From Lactuca virosa (taxonomy: Eukaryota > Streptophyta > Magnoliopsida > Asterales > Asteraceae), in NCBI GenBank assembly GCA_928212115.1, contig CAKMRJ010005412.1:253384755-253448754 (forward strand): 64,000 nt of DNA, in the 5' to 3' direction. Both the position numbers and the translations under genes were made by a program. This document shows, piece by piece, positions 1 through 9,648 of the stretch (the first letter of the stretch is position 1; each line of letters starts with the position of its first letter). Below the pieces are notes generated by a model. It did not search any database and was not told where the DNA came from. It saw nothing but the letters and a program-made list of their open reading frames with translations.

Positions 1-31
1 AACAAACCCACTAATATCGTCTAGACTCGGT

Positions 32-364
32 TTAAATTGCAACGCATGAGACGAAGGAGAGACATTTGGCATTGTCATTGAATTCCAAAGATTGTAAGAA
101 TTCAATGGTTGTGTTTTTAATACGATTCCATTGGTGCCAAAGTGAGAAGTTTCTTCCCACCGATGTTGCTAAACAATCTATGACGCCATCATAAAACTCT
201 AGTTCTTGGAGAGTGGGAATATCTACAAACCGTTGTTGAGAATATTCGCTGTCCTTGAGGTGAAGGAATCGCTCACGGTGCTCAAGAGAGTTGTGAATAA
301 TGGTGGTGACACCATATTTGGATTCCAAATGCTCTTTTGGATTTGGATTTTTGCGTTTTGGCAT
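32..364 (-). pseudogene. env-like reading frame downstream of Athila pol, 5' part
   Basis: A 110-codon frame starts MPKRKNPNPKEHLESKYG and ends at a stop near the left edge. It lies about 1.3 kb downstream of the integrase on the same strand, where Athila elements carry an extra frame often called env-like. The charged N-terminus and a block containing SEYSQQRFVDIP and ELEFYDGVIDCL look like the opening of that protein family as I remember it. No signal peptide or membrane segment is visible in this part. The frame may continue beyond the window after a frameshift. The family is inferred from position and residue style only. Confidence 0.6.
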
Positions 365-1648
365 GATGACAAACCGGAGTTATGCAGACGGGTGGTGGAC
401 CAAAGACTAGAACACACTAGACAAGCACGAATGAACAATTATATGAAGCAAATAACGGATTCACAACAATTCTAACCAAACAAACTTAAAATTCAATGCA
501 TGAAACTTAAGATATGGAAAGAATGTACCGTTCAAAGGCTTGAATTTTTTGGTGTTGGCCTTGTATGTTCACTTCATCTTCAATCTCAAGAAGAAAGCTT
601 GAACTCTTCAATGGTGGAATGCCCAATTGGGGATGAAGGCTTCCAGTCTTCCTTCCAAAAGCACCTCCCCAAGCTTACTATTCAACCCTATACAAGAATT
701 TTGAAACTCAATACAAGAATCAATTCAACTATACAAATCAAGAACTAGGGCTTATGAAGAAATTCAATTTTTTACCCATTGAATGAATTTCGACCTAGAT
801 AATGAAGATGATGAAGTTAAGAACCCAAATTAGTATACCTTTTGATCTTTATTGGATTATTGAAGAAGAGCAACCCTACACTAGGGTTTAGGAGGATTCG
901 TCGAAGATGGGTTTAGAGGGAAGGAGGGAAAGAAAATCGCATGACCGTGAGAAGAAATAAGGAAGAAAAGAAAAGAGAAACCAACGGGTAGTGAAGACCC
1001 AAGTCGATCGATCAGCTGCCGTGAAGTTCGAGTTCAAGTGTGCAAGTGTACCGTGCGATTCGAGGGGTTGGTGTATCGGGGGCTTGGCTTGGACGCACGG
1101 GCCATGTGTTTGTTTGAATCACTGTGCGATTTTTAGTTGTGTCACAAACGGAAACGCACGGTCTAGGTAGGGCCATGTGTTTTTTCTCTTAGCCCATGTG
1201 ATTTTTCAAGTTAGCCCGTGCAAAAAAATTAATCTTTGCAATCTTCGATGGTAGCGCACGGGTCAAAAATTTGACCGTGCGTTTCTTGCCTTCCCCATGC
1301 GTTTCAAGCTAGCCCCGTGCCAAAAAAAATTTTTATTTAAAACCTCGAAGTTTGGGCACGGCTAAAAATCTAACCGTGCGTTTGCTAGCACAAGGCCATG
1401 CGATTTTTGTCTGACCCATGCGTTTTTGTTCTGTAACCTCAAAATCACGATTTTTTTTTTCAAAACCAAATTTTCTTTGACCATTAGATAGAAAGTTATT
1501 TGTATGGAACCCTCGAAAAACTCAAAAACATTGCAACACGAAAGAAATAAAGTAAAATTAAGAGAATTGGAAGAGATGAGCTCCCGAGTTGCCTCTCTCG
1601 GTTAGCCGCCCTTGTTTCAAGTCTTTGGCTCGACCTTGCCCTTTAGAT
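365..1648 (-). other. Athila spacer between integrase and env-like frame, with short inverted repeats
   Basis: No coding frame is supported. Positions about 1085-1440 hold many variants of CCGTGCGTTT, CCCATGCGTTTT and GCACGG. Several form inverted pairs, for example cgcacgggtc near 1255 against gaccgtgcg near 1272, and gcacggcta near 1355 against ctaaccgtgc near 1370. The same word, CCATGCGTTTTTG, recurs in the element's LTR at about 19175. The part from 365 to 1000 is AT-rich. A splice acceptor for a subgenomic env-like mRNA could lie here, but none was identified. Confidence 0.6.
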
Positions 1649-2440
1649 TCATTCAATGTAGTCTGGGCGTTCCAAGTTGTCAACCTCCATGTCTTTCTCT
1701 TGGAAACCTTCATAAAAGACTTTTAACCTGTGACCATTAACTTTGAATACTTTTCCAGTTTTGTTACTCTTAATCTCAACTACACCATGATCAAATATAT
1801 TAGTAACAATGAACGGTCCCACCCACCGGGACCGCAACTTACCGGAAAACCATTTAAGTCGAGAGTCATAGAGTAATACATTTTGACCAATCTTGAAGGT
1901 CTTACGGGAGAGGTACTTATCGTGGAATGCTTTGGTCTTGTATTTGAAGATGCGTGAACTCTCGAATGCTTCATTTCTTATCTCCTCTAACTCTTGAATC
2001 TCTAACTTTCGATGAACACCCGCTTCAGCAATCTTCATGTTTAGCTTTTTGACAGCCCAGAAAGCTTTGTGTTCCAGTTCAACAGGGAGGTGACAAGCTT
2101 TGCCAAACCACAATCTATAAGGTGACATCCCAATTGGAGTTTTATATGCAGTTCGGTATGCCCAAAGAGCATCTTCTAATCTCAAACTCCAATCTTTGCG
2201 GTTTGTGTTCACTGTTTTCTCAAGTACGTACTTGATTTCTCTGTTTGACACTTCAGCTTGTCCATTTGTTTGCGGGTGATAAGCTGTGGACACCCGATGT
2301 TGGACTCCATACTTCTTGAGAACTGATCCAAGAGTTTTGTTGCAGAAGTGTGTGCCCCTGTCACTGATCAAGGCTTTTGGAGTTCCAAACCTACATAAAA
2401 TGTTAGCCTTGACAAAATCTACAACAACACTTAGCATCAT
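1649..2440 (-). pseudogene. Athila integrase, core and C-terminal part
   Basis: Integrase joins retroelement cDNA to host DNA. This 263-codon frame holds the second catalytic Asp in the context ALISDRGTHFCN, the catalytic Glu region TNGQAEVSNREIK, the conserved segment DALWAYRTAYKTPIGMSP, and a GPF-type C-terminal module (RWVGPFIV). It ends with a stop near 1649. The first catalytic Asp lies upstream in another frame, beyond stops at about 2440-2538. Length and motif order match the plant gypsy integrase C-terminal half. The frame breaks make it non-functional. Confidence 0.9.
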
Positions 2441-2538
2441 CAGTTCTTGTTGCCTTTGCCTCTACCCATTTTGGAAACATAGTCAACAGCCAAAAGGATG
2501 TATAAATTCCCAAGGATGAAGGAAAAGGACCCATAAAA

Positions 2539-3108
2539 TCAATACCCCCATATATCAAATATTTCACAAACCAAGATGGGGGTCAAAGGCATTTGGTTTC
2601 GGGAACTCAAAGAACCAGTCATTTGACATCTCTCACAACTTTTACAAAAAGTGTAAGAGTCATGAAAGAGTCGAGGCCAATAAAATCCACAGTCTAAAAT
2701 TTTCCTGGCAGTTCTTTGAGGACCAAAATGCCCTCCACAAGCATAACTGTGACAAAAGTTGAGGATAGATTGTACCTCATGTTCTTCAACACATCTTCTT
2801 ATTACCTGATCTGCACAATGTTTCCAAAGGTACGGTTCATCCCAAATGTACCTTCTCGCATCTTTCTTTATCTTATCTCTCTGTGACCTCGTGAGATCGG
2901 GTGGGAACTTCCCCGTGACCATGAAGTTGCATATATCCGCATACCAAGGTGGTGTTTGGACAGCAAACAAGTTCTCGTCTGGGAATGTGTCATGGATGGG
3001 AGTCGCATCCTCGGGTTGGACTATTCGGCTCAAATGATCGGCGACTAGGTTCTCTTTCCCGCTCTTATCTTTGATCTCTATATCAAACTCTTGCAAAAGC
3101 AGCAGCAT
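2539..3108 (-). pseudogene. Athila RNase H tail and integrase zinc-binding domain
   Basis: The frame opens with the end of RNase H (EFDIEIKDKSGKENLVADHLSR) shown here by its key words KDKSGKEN and ADHLSRI. A linker follows, then the integrase HHCC zinc-binding domain with His in HSYACGGHFG and Cys in CKSCERC. It ends in FDIWG, which carries the first catalytic Asp of the integrase core, just before a stop near 2539. It overlaps the RNase H frame upstream and is shifted relative to it and to the integrase core downstream, so at least two frameshifts separate these pieces. Confidence 0.88.
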
Positions 3109-3622
3109 CCACCGTATTAACCTCGCTTCGAATCTTTCTTGGGAGTAATTGCTTTATGGCTGCATGGTTTGAATATATGATCACTTTAGTTCCAAGGAGG
3201 TATTGTCGGAACTTCTCTAGTGCAAAAACAATAGCAAGCAACTCTTTTTCTGTTGTGGTGTAGTTGCTTTGTGCACTATCAAGGGTCTTTGATGCATAGT
3301 AGATGACATGGTGTGCTCGATCCACCTTTTGACCCAATACTGCCCCTACAGCCGTGTTGCTCGCGTCACACATGATCTCAAACGGGAGATCCCAATTAGG
3401 TGGTTGGATGATTGGAGCGGAGGTGAGTAAATCCTTCAAACGATCAAAATCATCCTTGTATGGCTGAGTGAACTCAAATTCAGCATCTTTTTGGAGTAGT
3501 TGACACATCGGCACTGTAATCTTTGAAAAATCTTTAATGAACCGCCGATAGAAACCTGCATGGCCAAGAAACGAACGAACTTCCCGACTTTTGTCGGGTA
3601 AGGAATACTTTTTTGATAACAT
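3083..3622 (-). pseudogene. Athila RT thumb and RNase H
   Basis: This frame contains the RT connection motif (SFLGHAGFYRRFIKDFSK) and the RNase H domain with IMCDASNTAVGAVLGQ (first catalytic Asp), the Glu-containing block TTTEKELLAIVFALEKFRQYL and IIYSNHAAIKQLL. In the last block Asn stands where catalytic Asp is usual (YSDH type), a missing key residue. The C-terminal 20 codons run into sequence read in another frame by the next piece. RNase H removes template RNA during reverse transcription. Confidence 0.88.
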
Positions 3623-3995
3623 CTATCTTGGCTTTGTCAACTTCCAAAGCCTTTTGGGACACAATATGTCCTAAAATCAATCCTTTGTCCACCATGAAAT
3701 GGCATTTTTTATAGTTAAGCACAAGATCTGTGTCAATGCACCTTTGCAAAATTTTTGTTAGATTGCTTAAACATTCATCAAAGGAGTTTCCATAGACTGT
3801 GAAATCATCCATGAAAACTTCAATGATGTTTTCAACATATTCAGAAAAATGCTCCACCATCTCTGAAATGTCGCAGGTGCATTGCATAGACCAAAAGGCA
3901 CATAACCTATAAGCAAATGTGCCAAAGGGACAAGTGAAGGTGGTTTTCTCTTGGTCTTCCGGGGCTACCGAATTTGATGAAACCCGAGAAACCAT
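3534..3995 (-). pseudogene. Athila RT palm with FMDD active site
   Basis: The frame carries the RT catalytic motif FMDD at residues 61-64 (VFMDDFTVYG), preceded by CPFGTFAYRLCAFW, a shifted or altered form of the usual FGLCNAP-type region. It is followed by the CHFMV and GLILGHIVS blocks. The two active-site Asp are intact, but both ends leave the RT frame (last roughly 25 codons out of register). It joins the upstream RT piece only through a frameshift and the stop near 4015. Confidence 0.88.
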
Positions 3996-4014
3996 CCAAG
4001 CAACAGTATGAGAT

Positions 4015-4263
4015 TTACCCCGCCAATCTCTCTAACATTTGGTCAATTAATGGCAAGGGAAAATGGTCCTTTTCTTGTTGAGGCCATTCAACTTTCCTAT
4101 AGTCAATACAGACCCTCCACCCGTTTTGCACACGGGTGGGCACCAAATCTCCCTCGAAATTCTTGACAACTGTGACACCGGCTTTTTTTGGGACTACCTG
4201 AACAGGGCTCACCCATTTACTATCTGAAATAGGGTAGATCATACTTGCATCCAAAAGCTTCAT
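4015..4263 (-). pseudogene. Athila RT fingers region
   Basis: This frame holds the RT N-terminal blocks ISDSKWVSPVQVVPKK and GWRVCIDYRKV and the segment DHFPLPLIDQMLERLAG. It is in the same frame as the preceding protease/RT piece and is separated from it only by one TAA at 4267-4269, in the context VVKK-stop-IMKLLDA. Before the DHFPLP block the register slips locally (residues VEWPQQEK), which suggests a small compensated indel. Confidence 0.87.
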
Positions 4264-4266
4264 GAT

Positions 4267-4992
4267 TTATTTCTTTACCACCTCCATCATGGGTGGATTC
4301 AGTCTTCTCTGTGCCTCTCGAGTTGGTTTGAAGTCTTCCTCCATGAGAATCTTATGCATACACAAGGAAGGGCTCAATCCTTTTATATCAACAATTGTCC
4401 ACCCAACAGCTTTCTTATACTTTTTCAGCAAAGTGACCAACTCATCTTCTTCTGCAATGGACAACTTGTTGGAGATAATGACAGGCAAAGTCTTTTCTTC
4501 TCCAAGATATGCATACTTCAAATGATCTGGAAGAGTTTTCAATTCTAGCTTAGGTGCCTGCACAACAGAAGGAAGAAGTTTTGTGTTAGAAATGGGCAAT
4601 TTCACATTGCTATTATTATGCCTCATTTTCTTTCTTTCTTCCATGATCTCCACAATTTCCAGCAACTCTTCATCTAACTTGAAATTTTCTGCAATCTCTT
4701 TGACTGAATTGTTATCAAAATTCCTGCTCAAAACTAACTCCAACAAATCACGGTTAGTCAACTCAAAACACTTTTCAGTCAAAGGTTGGATTATATCAAA
4801 AAAATTAATGCAATGAACATCACTTGGGTACCGCATTGCTTCATAGATATTAAAGTTGATGACCTCCCCATCGAATTCCATAGACAATGTACCATTGTAG
4901 ACATCAATTTTTGTTCTTGCTGTTTTCAAGAATGGTCTACCTAAAAGTATGGAACTCGAGGATGGGTGGTCATCATCTCCCATATTAAGCAC
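4267..4992 (-). pseudogene. Athila protease end and protease-RT linker
   Basis: The 241-codon frame begins just after the aspartic protease domain (SSSSILLGRPFLKTARTKID is the conserved protease C-terminal segment). It runs through a long linker to the start of RT (IKGLSPSLCMHKILMEE). It is continuous in frame with the protease frame upstream, interrupted only by TAA at 5023-5025. The linker is acidic, with no other recognisable domain. Confidence 0.85.
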
Positions 4993-5022
4993 ATAAAAAT
5001 CTGCAGGAAAGACAAGCTCATA

Positions 5023-5608
5023 TTATTGCACTAAAACATCCTCTAATACACCTTTGGGTACTATAGAACGATCTGCAAGTTGGATTATCACCCCGGTTTT
5101 TGTTAAAGTGCCTATGCCAATAGATTTATAAACAGAATATGGTAAAACATTAATTGAAGCTCCTAAATCTAGCATAACACGGGGGACGTAAAGGTTTCCC
5201 AATTTGCAAGGAACAGTGAAAACACCCGGATCCTTGCACTTTGGGGGCATCCGTTTCTGCAAAACTGCAGAAACACTTTCACTGACTTTCAATGTCTCAT
5301 TACCTCGCAGCTTCTTTTTAGATGTGCAAAGTTCCTTAAGGAACTTAGCATATCTAGGTACCTGTTTGATGGCGTCCAAAAGAGGGATGTTGACTTCAAC
5401 TTTCCGGAACATCGCCATGATTTCACTATCTTCTCTCTCTTTTTTGTTGTTGCTCAATCTTGATGGAAAAGGTGGTGGTGCGATCTTTGCTCTTTCTCTC
5501 CGGCTTCTTTTTCTCCTCCACCAATTTTTCTTTCTTTCCATCCTTCTTTGGTGGTTCTTCTATCACCAACTCCTCTTCTTCTTCTTCGGGCATCTTCGGG
5601 CCATCATA
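5023..5608 (-). pseudogene. Athila aspartic protease region
   Basis: The catalytic loop reads VMLDLGASINVLP, the DLGAS variant common in Athila-type elements, about 125 codons into the frame from 5541. Upstream are a Lys/Glu-rich segment and the NIPLLDAIKQVPRYAKFLK block that marks the gag-protease junction in this clade. The frame stays open upstream of 5541 to 5608, where a solo LTR interrupts it. The other side of the break resumes at 7974 with SLRSGKK, so the insertion splits one gag-pol frame. Protease normally cleaves the Gag-Pol polyprotein. Confidence 0.87.
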
Positions 5609-6319
5609 TTTTTTGTAACGCCCGTAGATCAGGGCTAGTCAATTTAGAGACGTTAAGCGTCAAAAATGACTTTTTGATAGAAGATTATTTAGAATGAATA
5701 ATCTTAACTAAGTTTTAGTATATTTTACAAGGATTCAATACATATAAAGAACGCCGAAATCCGAGTTATAACGAAGAAGTTATGACCTGTCGAAGTTTCG
5801 CGACAGAACCGGCACGACACAGCGCGACGTAAATAGTGAATTTACGTTAGAGCGATATTTGGCCTTAGCAATCTAAATGAAAGTCGTAGAATACGTTAAA
5901 CCACGAGCGTGCATAAAAAGAACGTCCAAATCTGACTTCGTATGAGGAAGTTATGATTTTTCTACGTTTCAGCTTAGCAATGTACAGCCCGAAGTTCGAA
6001 TATGAGATCGAGCGAGATTTAGCCGAAACAATCTAAATGAGAATTGTAGATCTCATTGATAGTAGTCCAACGGTAAAAAGACAGACGAAAACGGACGTCA
6101 GATGAAGGAGTTATGAATTTATAACGGGGTTTTCCTGTCCCGGCCTACTAAAAATAATATAATAAAAATAAAGTCAAAATTAGCCAACAGAGTCTAAACA
6201 AGTGTTGTAGAGCGTAATCTCACCTACACGTGGATATAAAGAACGTAAAAAACGGAGCTCGTATGCGAAAGTTATGAATTTCTGAAGTTCGGGGCGTGAA
6301 CCCCAAGGCTGTGTCAGAG

Positions 6320-6530
6320 CTCACGAGGTGAGCATATGTGGCTAACAAAGTGAGTCAGTTCACGAGGTGAGCATTAGTGACTCACGAGGTGAACATATGA
6401 TGGACGTCTTCCAGGGCAAGTGGCCATGGCGAACGCAATGACGTATCGAGCTCATGAGGTGAATATTAGAAACTCACGAAGTGAGCCAGTTCACGAGGTG
6501 AATATTAGAAACTCACGAGGTGAACTCAGA
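6320..6530 (+). repeat. Cluster of TCACGAGGTGA inverted repeats upstream of TATA
   Basis: About ten variants of TCACGAGGTGA (TCAC and GTGA arms, 3-base spacer) are packed in about 200 bases, ending some 10 bases before the TATA box of the solo LTR. The spacing between units is irregular, so this is not a simple tandem array. Confidence 0.8.
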
Positions 6531-6540
6531 AAATTCACCC

Positions 6541-6548
6541 TATAAATA
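6541..6548 (+). promoter_or_regulatory. TATA box of family F solo LTR
   Basis: TATAAATA lies at the end of the inverted-repeat cluster and is followed by a pyrimidine-rich leader (CTCTCCCACTCC). It is in the expected place for Pol II initiation within an LTR. The reversed family copies show TATAAATA-type boxes at equivalent sites (about 29750 and 52513). Confidence 0.65.
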
Positions 6549-7004
6549 GAAATCGAGGGTCAGCCGATTTTGGTTTGCTCCTTCTCATCTCTCCCACTCC
6601 CGATACTCTCTCTAAGCTCTATTTTAACCCCCCGAGGCCCCGGTTTCATCCCGAGACCCGAAGCGAGTCCCGAAGCCCGAAGATCCCGAGAAGAAAAGAG
6701 TTTTCGAGCCGAAACTCTGCCCGCGAAAAGTCCGGTGTGTGAAGAGATCACAGTTTCACCGAAGAATACTACTTCTACAAGCTGTAGCGCTGTCCGATCA
6801 TCTTCTGATCAAGTGAGTGTATAGTTACTTTCTTCTAACACATAAGTATGAAGTATTTGCTATGAAATACGTGTTATGTGTTTATCTATTGTCGTTTATT
6901 TGAGATGTTGGTGGAATGGATGAACTATATAGGTTTTAATGAGTTAAACTGTATATGTATTTTATAACTACAAATATGTTGGGTAGTACATGGGTAGATG
7001 AGAT

Positions 7005-7500
7005 CCGCGAGTATGGATCAGATCAAGAGGTTAGTTTTAGATCCGTGAGTATGGATCAGATCAAGAGGCTAGTTTTAGATCCGTGAGTATGGATTAGACC
7101 AAGAGGTTAGTTTTAGATCCGGGAGTATGGATCAGGTAAAGAGATAAAACTTGTTATTAGTCCGGGAGTATGGATTAAGACTAAGTTAATTGTCCCTAGT
7201 ACGGGAGTATGGATTGGGCACAGTTATTGATCCGGGAGTATGGATCAGATCAGGATTAAGGTATAGTTAATTTTCCCTATTTCGGGAGTATGGATTGGGT
7301 ACAATTATTGATCCGGGAGTATGGATCAGATCAGGAGGTTATTTTTAGATCCGTGAGTATGGATCAGGTAGTTTTAGATCCGTGAGTATGGATCAGGGGA
7401 AAAGGTTAGTTTTAGATCAGTGAGTAAGGATCAGGTGAAAAGGTTTTAGTTTTTTAGATCCGTGAGTAGGGATCAGGTAAAAGGAAATTTTAGATACGAG
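7005..7500 (+). repeat. Degenerate tandem array of GATCC..GGATC hairpin units
   Basis: At least ten units of the type GATCCGTGAGTATGGATCAG recur with variable 15-30 base spacers. Each unit is itself an inverted repeat (GATCC and GGATC arms around about 8 bases). The array lies in the transcribed part of the solo LTR, about 0.5-1 kb after the TATA box. Confidence 0.85.
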
Positions 7501-7973
7501 AGTTTAGATCGTGTCGTGTGAGGATCGATGGGGTGGGATAAGATTGTTTGTATATAGTGAAATTATAATATATAATATATCTATATGATATACGTGTGGG
7601 TTGAAAACCCTATATGCTCACCAGGCTCCCAAGCCTGACCCACTCAGTTTTCTTTGTATTACAGGTAATGACACAAGAGTATAAGTTGGTGGACTTGACG
7701 AGAGATTTTGGATAATAGACCAGTAGTTGTAAATAACTGTTGTAAGGTCAAATTGTTCTGTTTATGCTTTTGGTCTGTATTGAACATGACATCCCGAGAT
7801 TTTGTTAAATAATGAAAATACGTTTCTTTAAAGAAATGCTTTGATAAATTCTTATCATATTTGTTTTGGGAACAAATTCCGCAACTATTTCTTTCAAGAT
7901 TTACCTGATTTTAAAAACAAAGCATAAACAAATCAGTCTTTTCTGGCCGTAAAATTGGGGATGTCACATTTTT

Positions 7974-8822
7974 TTCCACTCCTCAAGCTAATTGCACAAG
8001 CATTGTGCTTTGGGTTCTTTTCAGTTTGAGGAGGTAGCTTTCCTTGATTCTTCATTTTGCTCACCGATTGAGCAAGTTGTGCCATTTGTTGCTCAAGATT
8101 CTTGATGCTTGCCTTGGTCTCTTGCTGAAAACTTTGGGTGCTGGTGGCAAGGATTTTGACTATGTCTTCTAAGGACATACTTGAGGATCCGGCTTGTTGA
8201 GGAGGAGGTTGTGGTTGCCCCGGTTGGTAATTTTGTTGTGGGAATGGAGGTATTGCTTGGTAATGGGGTGGTGGTCTTTGTTGATAGCCCATGTTTTGGT
8301 TGTTGTTCCAACCTTGATTGCCTCGGGGCTGATCATAAGTTCTTTGATTATGCCCGGAATAGCCTCCCATAGCATTTTCTTCTTCATATTCTTCTTCTTG
8401 CAATTGAGGACACATATCAGTCGGGTGTCCCACTTGAGTGCAAATGCCAGGACGGGGTGTGGATTGCACACCTTTCTCCTTAGCAAGCATCATTACCACC
8501 TTAGTCAACTCGGATAGTTGAGCTTCAATTTGAGGAGTGTGCACCTCTTTTACACCTCGGGGTGCATCTGTGTACCAATCTTCATCTTGACTAGTATGCT
8601 TTGAATCCTCCGCCATGTTTTTTATGAGATCCCGAATCTCAGTTGGGGTCTTGTCAGTCAAAGATCCTCCACTTGAAGCATTAAGAAGTCTTCTTTCCCA
8701 AAGAGTCATGCCTTCAATGAAGTATTGGAGGATTTGATACTCACTAATACCATGCTTTGGGCAACGGGCACAAAGCTTTTTGAACCTCTCCCAATATGTA
8801 TGAAAGGCTTCTCTCTTGTATT
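7974..8822 (-). pseudogene. Athila gag, C-terminal part
   Basis: The frame includes KLCARCPKHGISEYQILQYF, TLWERRLLNASSGGSL and a Pro/Gln-rich tail, then the conserved end ISLRSGKK. Gag builds the particle that packages the RNA. The zinc knuckle is degenerate: ICTQVGHPTDMC keeps C-x4-H-x4-C but lacks the first Cys. The upstream half of gag lies at 16733-17472, because a copia element is inserted at 8823-8827. The downstream end is cut by the solo LTR, after which the frame resumes at 5608. Confidence 0.85.
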
Positions 8823-8827
8823 GTTTG

Positions 8828-9634
8828 TGTTGGATTAGTGTCTAAGCCCGTAACCATATTTGGTAAGTACTTGACCCGGTTGTGCATGGTCCTTTTGGGT
8901 TGCCTTCACCAAAGCAACTTGACTGGAGAAATAAATAGAGAAAGAGGTTGTTATGATTTATTAATATGTTATAAGAATAATATATTAAAGGAGAAATCAT
9001 ATTTGTTAATTAATATTGGTCAATAATTAATTAGGAATTAATTTTGTGATCAAGTGTAATTAATTAAACTAGAGGGGCTGAATTGTAATTATGTGATAGT
9101 TGCAAAATAGGGCAATGGTTATCCTTGTTAAAGGTTGGACGAATTCAAGGGATAGGATATCCTTGAAATCGACCAAGGGTCCAAGAGATAAGGGCTTTTC
9201 AAGGCTTATCTTATGATTGCTTGGTGGGCAAGCAACTAGATAAGGATAAGGACTGAAACCCTAATCTAAACCCTATATAAAGACCCCTAAGGCCTTAAGA
9301 ATTTGTCCACTTGCTTCTAAGAGATCCCAAGGCCGATTTCTACCTCTCCCCTTCTCTCTCTATAGCCTCTCCAATTGCTTGTGGTGTTTGTGAGCCATTA
9401 GAGGCACTACACTTGTGGTGCTTGCTTTCAAGACTTAAGGTTTGAAGATTTAAGTTGTTATTGCAATATAACAACAAGAGGTATGAGATCTAACCTTCTA
9501 TGTGAATTTCGAAAATAGTAGGCCACACTAGGGTTTTATCTATGTGTTCATAATGTTGTGTATCTAATAGTGAAAACATAGATCCAATTCTAGGGTTGCA
9601 TGCACACATAAGATTGTATGTCTAAAACCCATCA
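8828..9634 (+). repeat. Copia 5' LTR
   Basis: This 807-base LTR has a TATA box (TATATAAAG, 9274-9282) followed by a CT-rich leader. It is nearly identical to the 3' copy. It ends in CA one base before the primer-binding site. Confidence 0.96.
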
Positions 9635-9635
9635 G

Positions 9636-9648
9636 TGGTATCAGAGCC
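9636..9648 (+). promoter_or_regulatory. Copia primer-binding site
   Basis: TGGTATCAGAGCC lies one base after the LTR and matches the 3' end complement of initiator Met tRNA, the usual plant copia primer. Confidence 0.93.

Larger units (their letters stand above)
5614..7968 (+). mobile_element. Solo LTR, family F, with TTTTT target duplication
   Basis: The segment starts TGTAACGCCCG and ends GGGATGTCACA, so it has TG..CA ends. It sits between two TTTTT runs (5609-5613, 7969-7973) inside the Athila frame. There is no PBS or coding region, and a TATA box (6541-6548) lies where an LTR promoter should be. The sequence recurs in reverse orientation at 29623-30760, 39549-41850 and 52267-55150, which defines a repeat family. 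A solo LTR is the product of recombination between the two LTRs of a full element. The T-run target makes the exact duplication less certain than the ends. Confidence 0.85.

Noticed and set aside
2286..5638. Plus-strand open frames such as 2286-2519, 4262-4525 and 5204-5638
   Set aside because: They are antisense shadows of the Athila pol gene, with no motifs of their own.
7005..7500. CRISPR-like regular repeats
   Set aside because: The repeats are degenerate hairpin units inside a plant LTR with no unique equal-length spacers and no cas genes. The same holds for 60285-60850.
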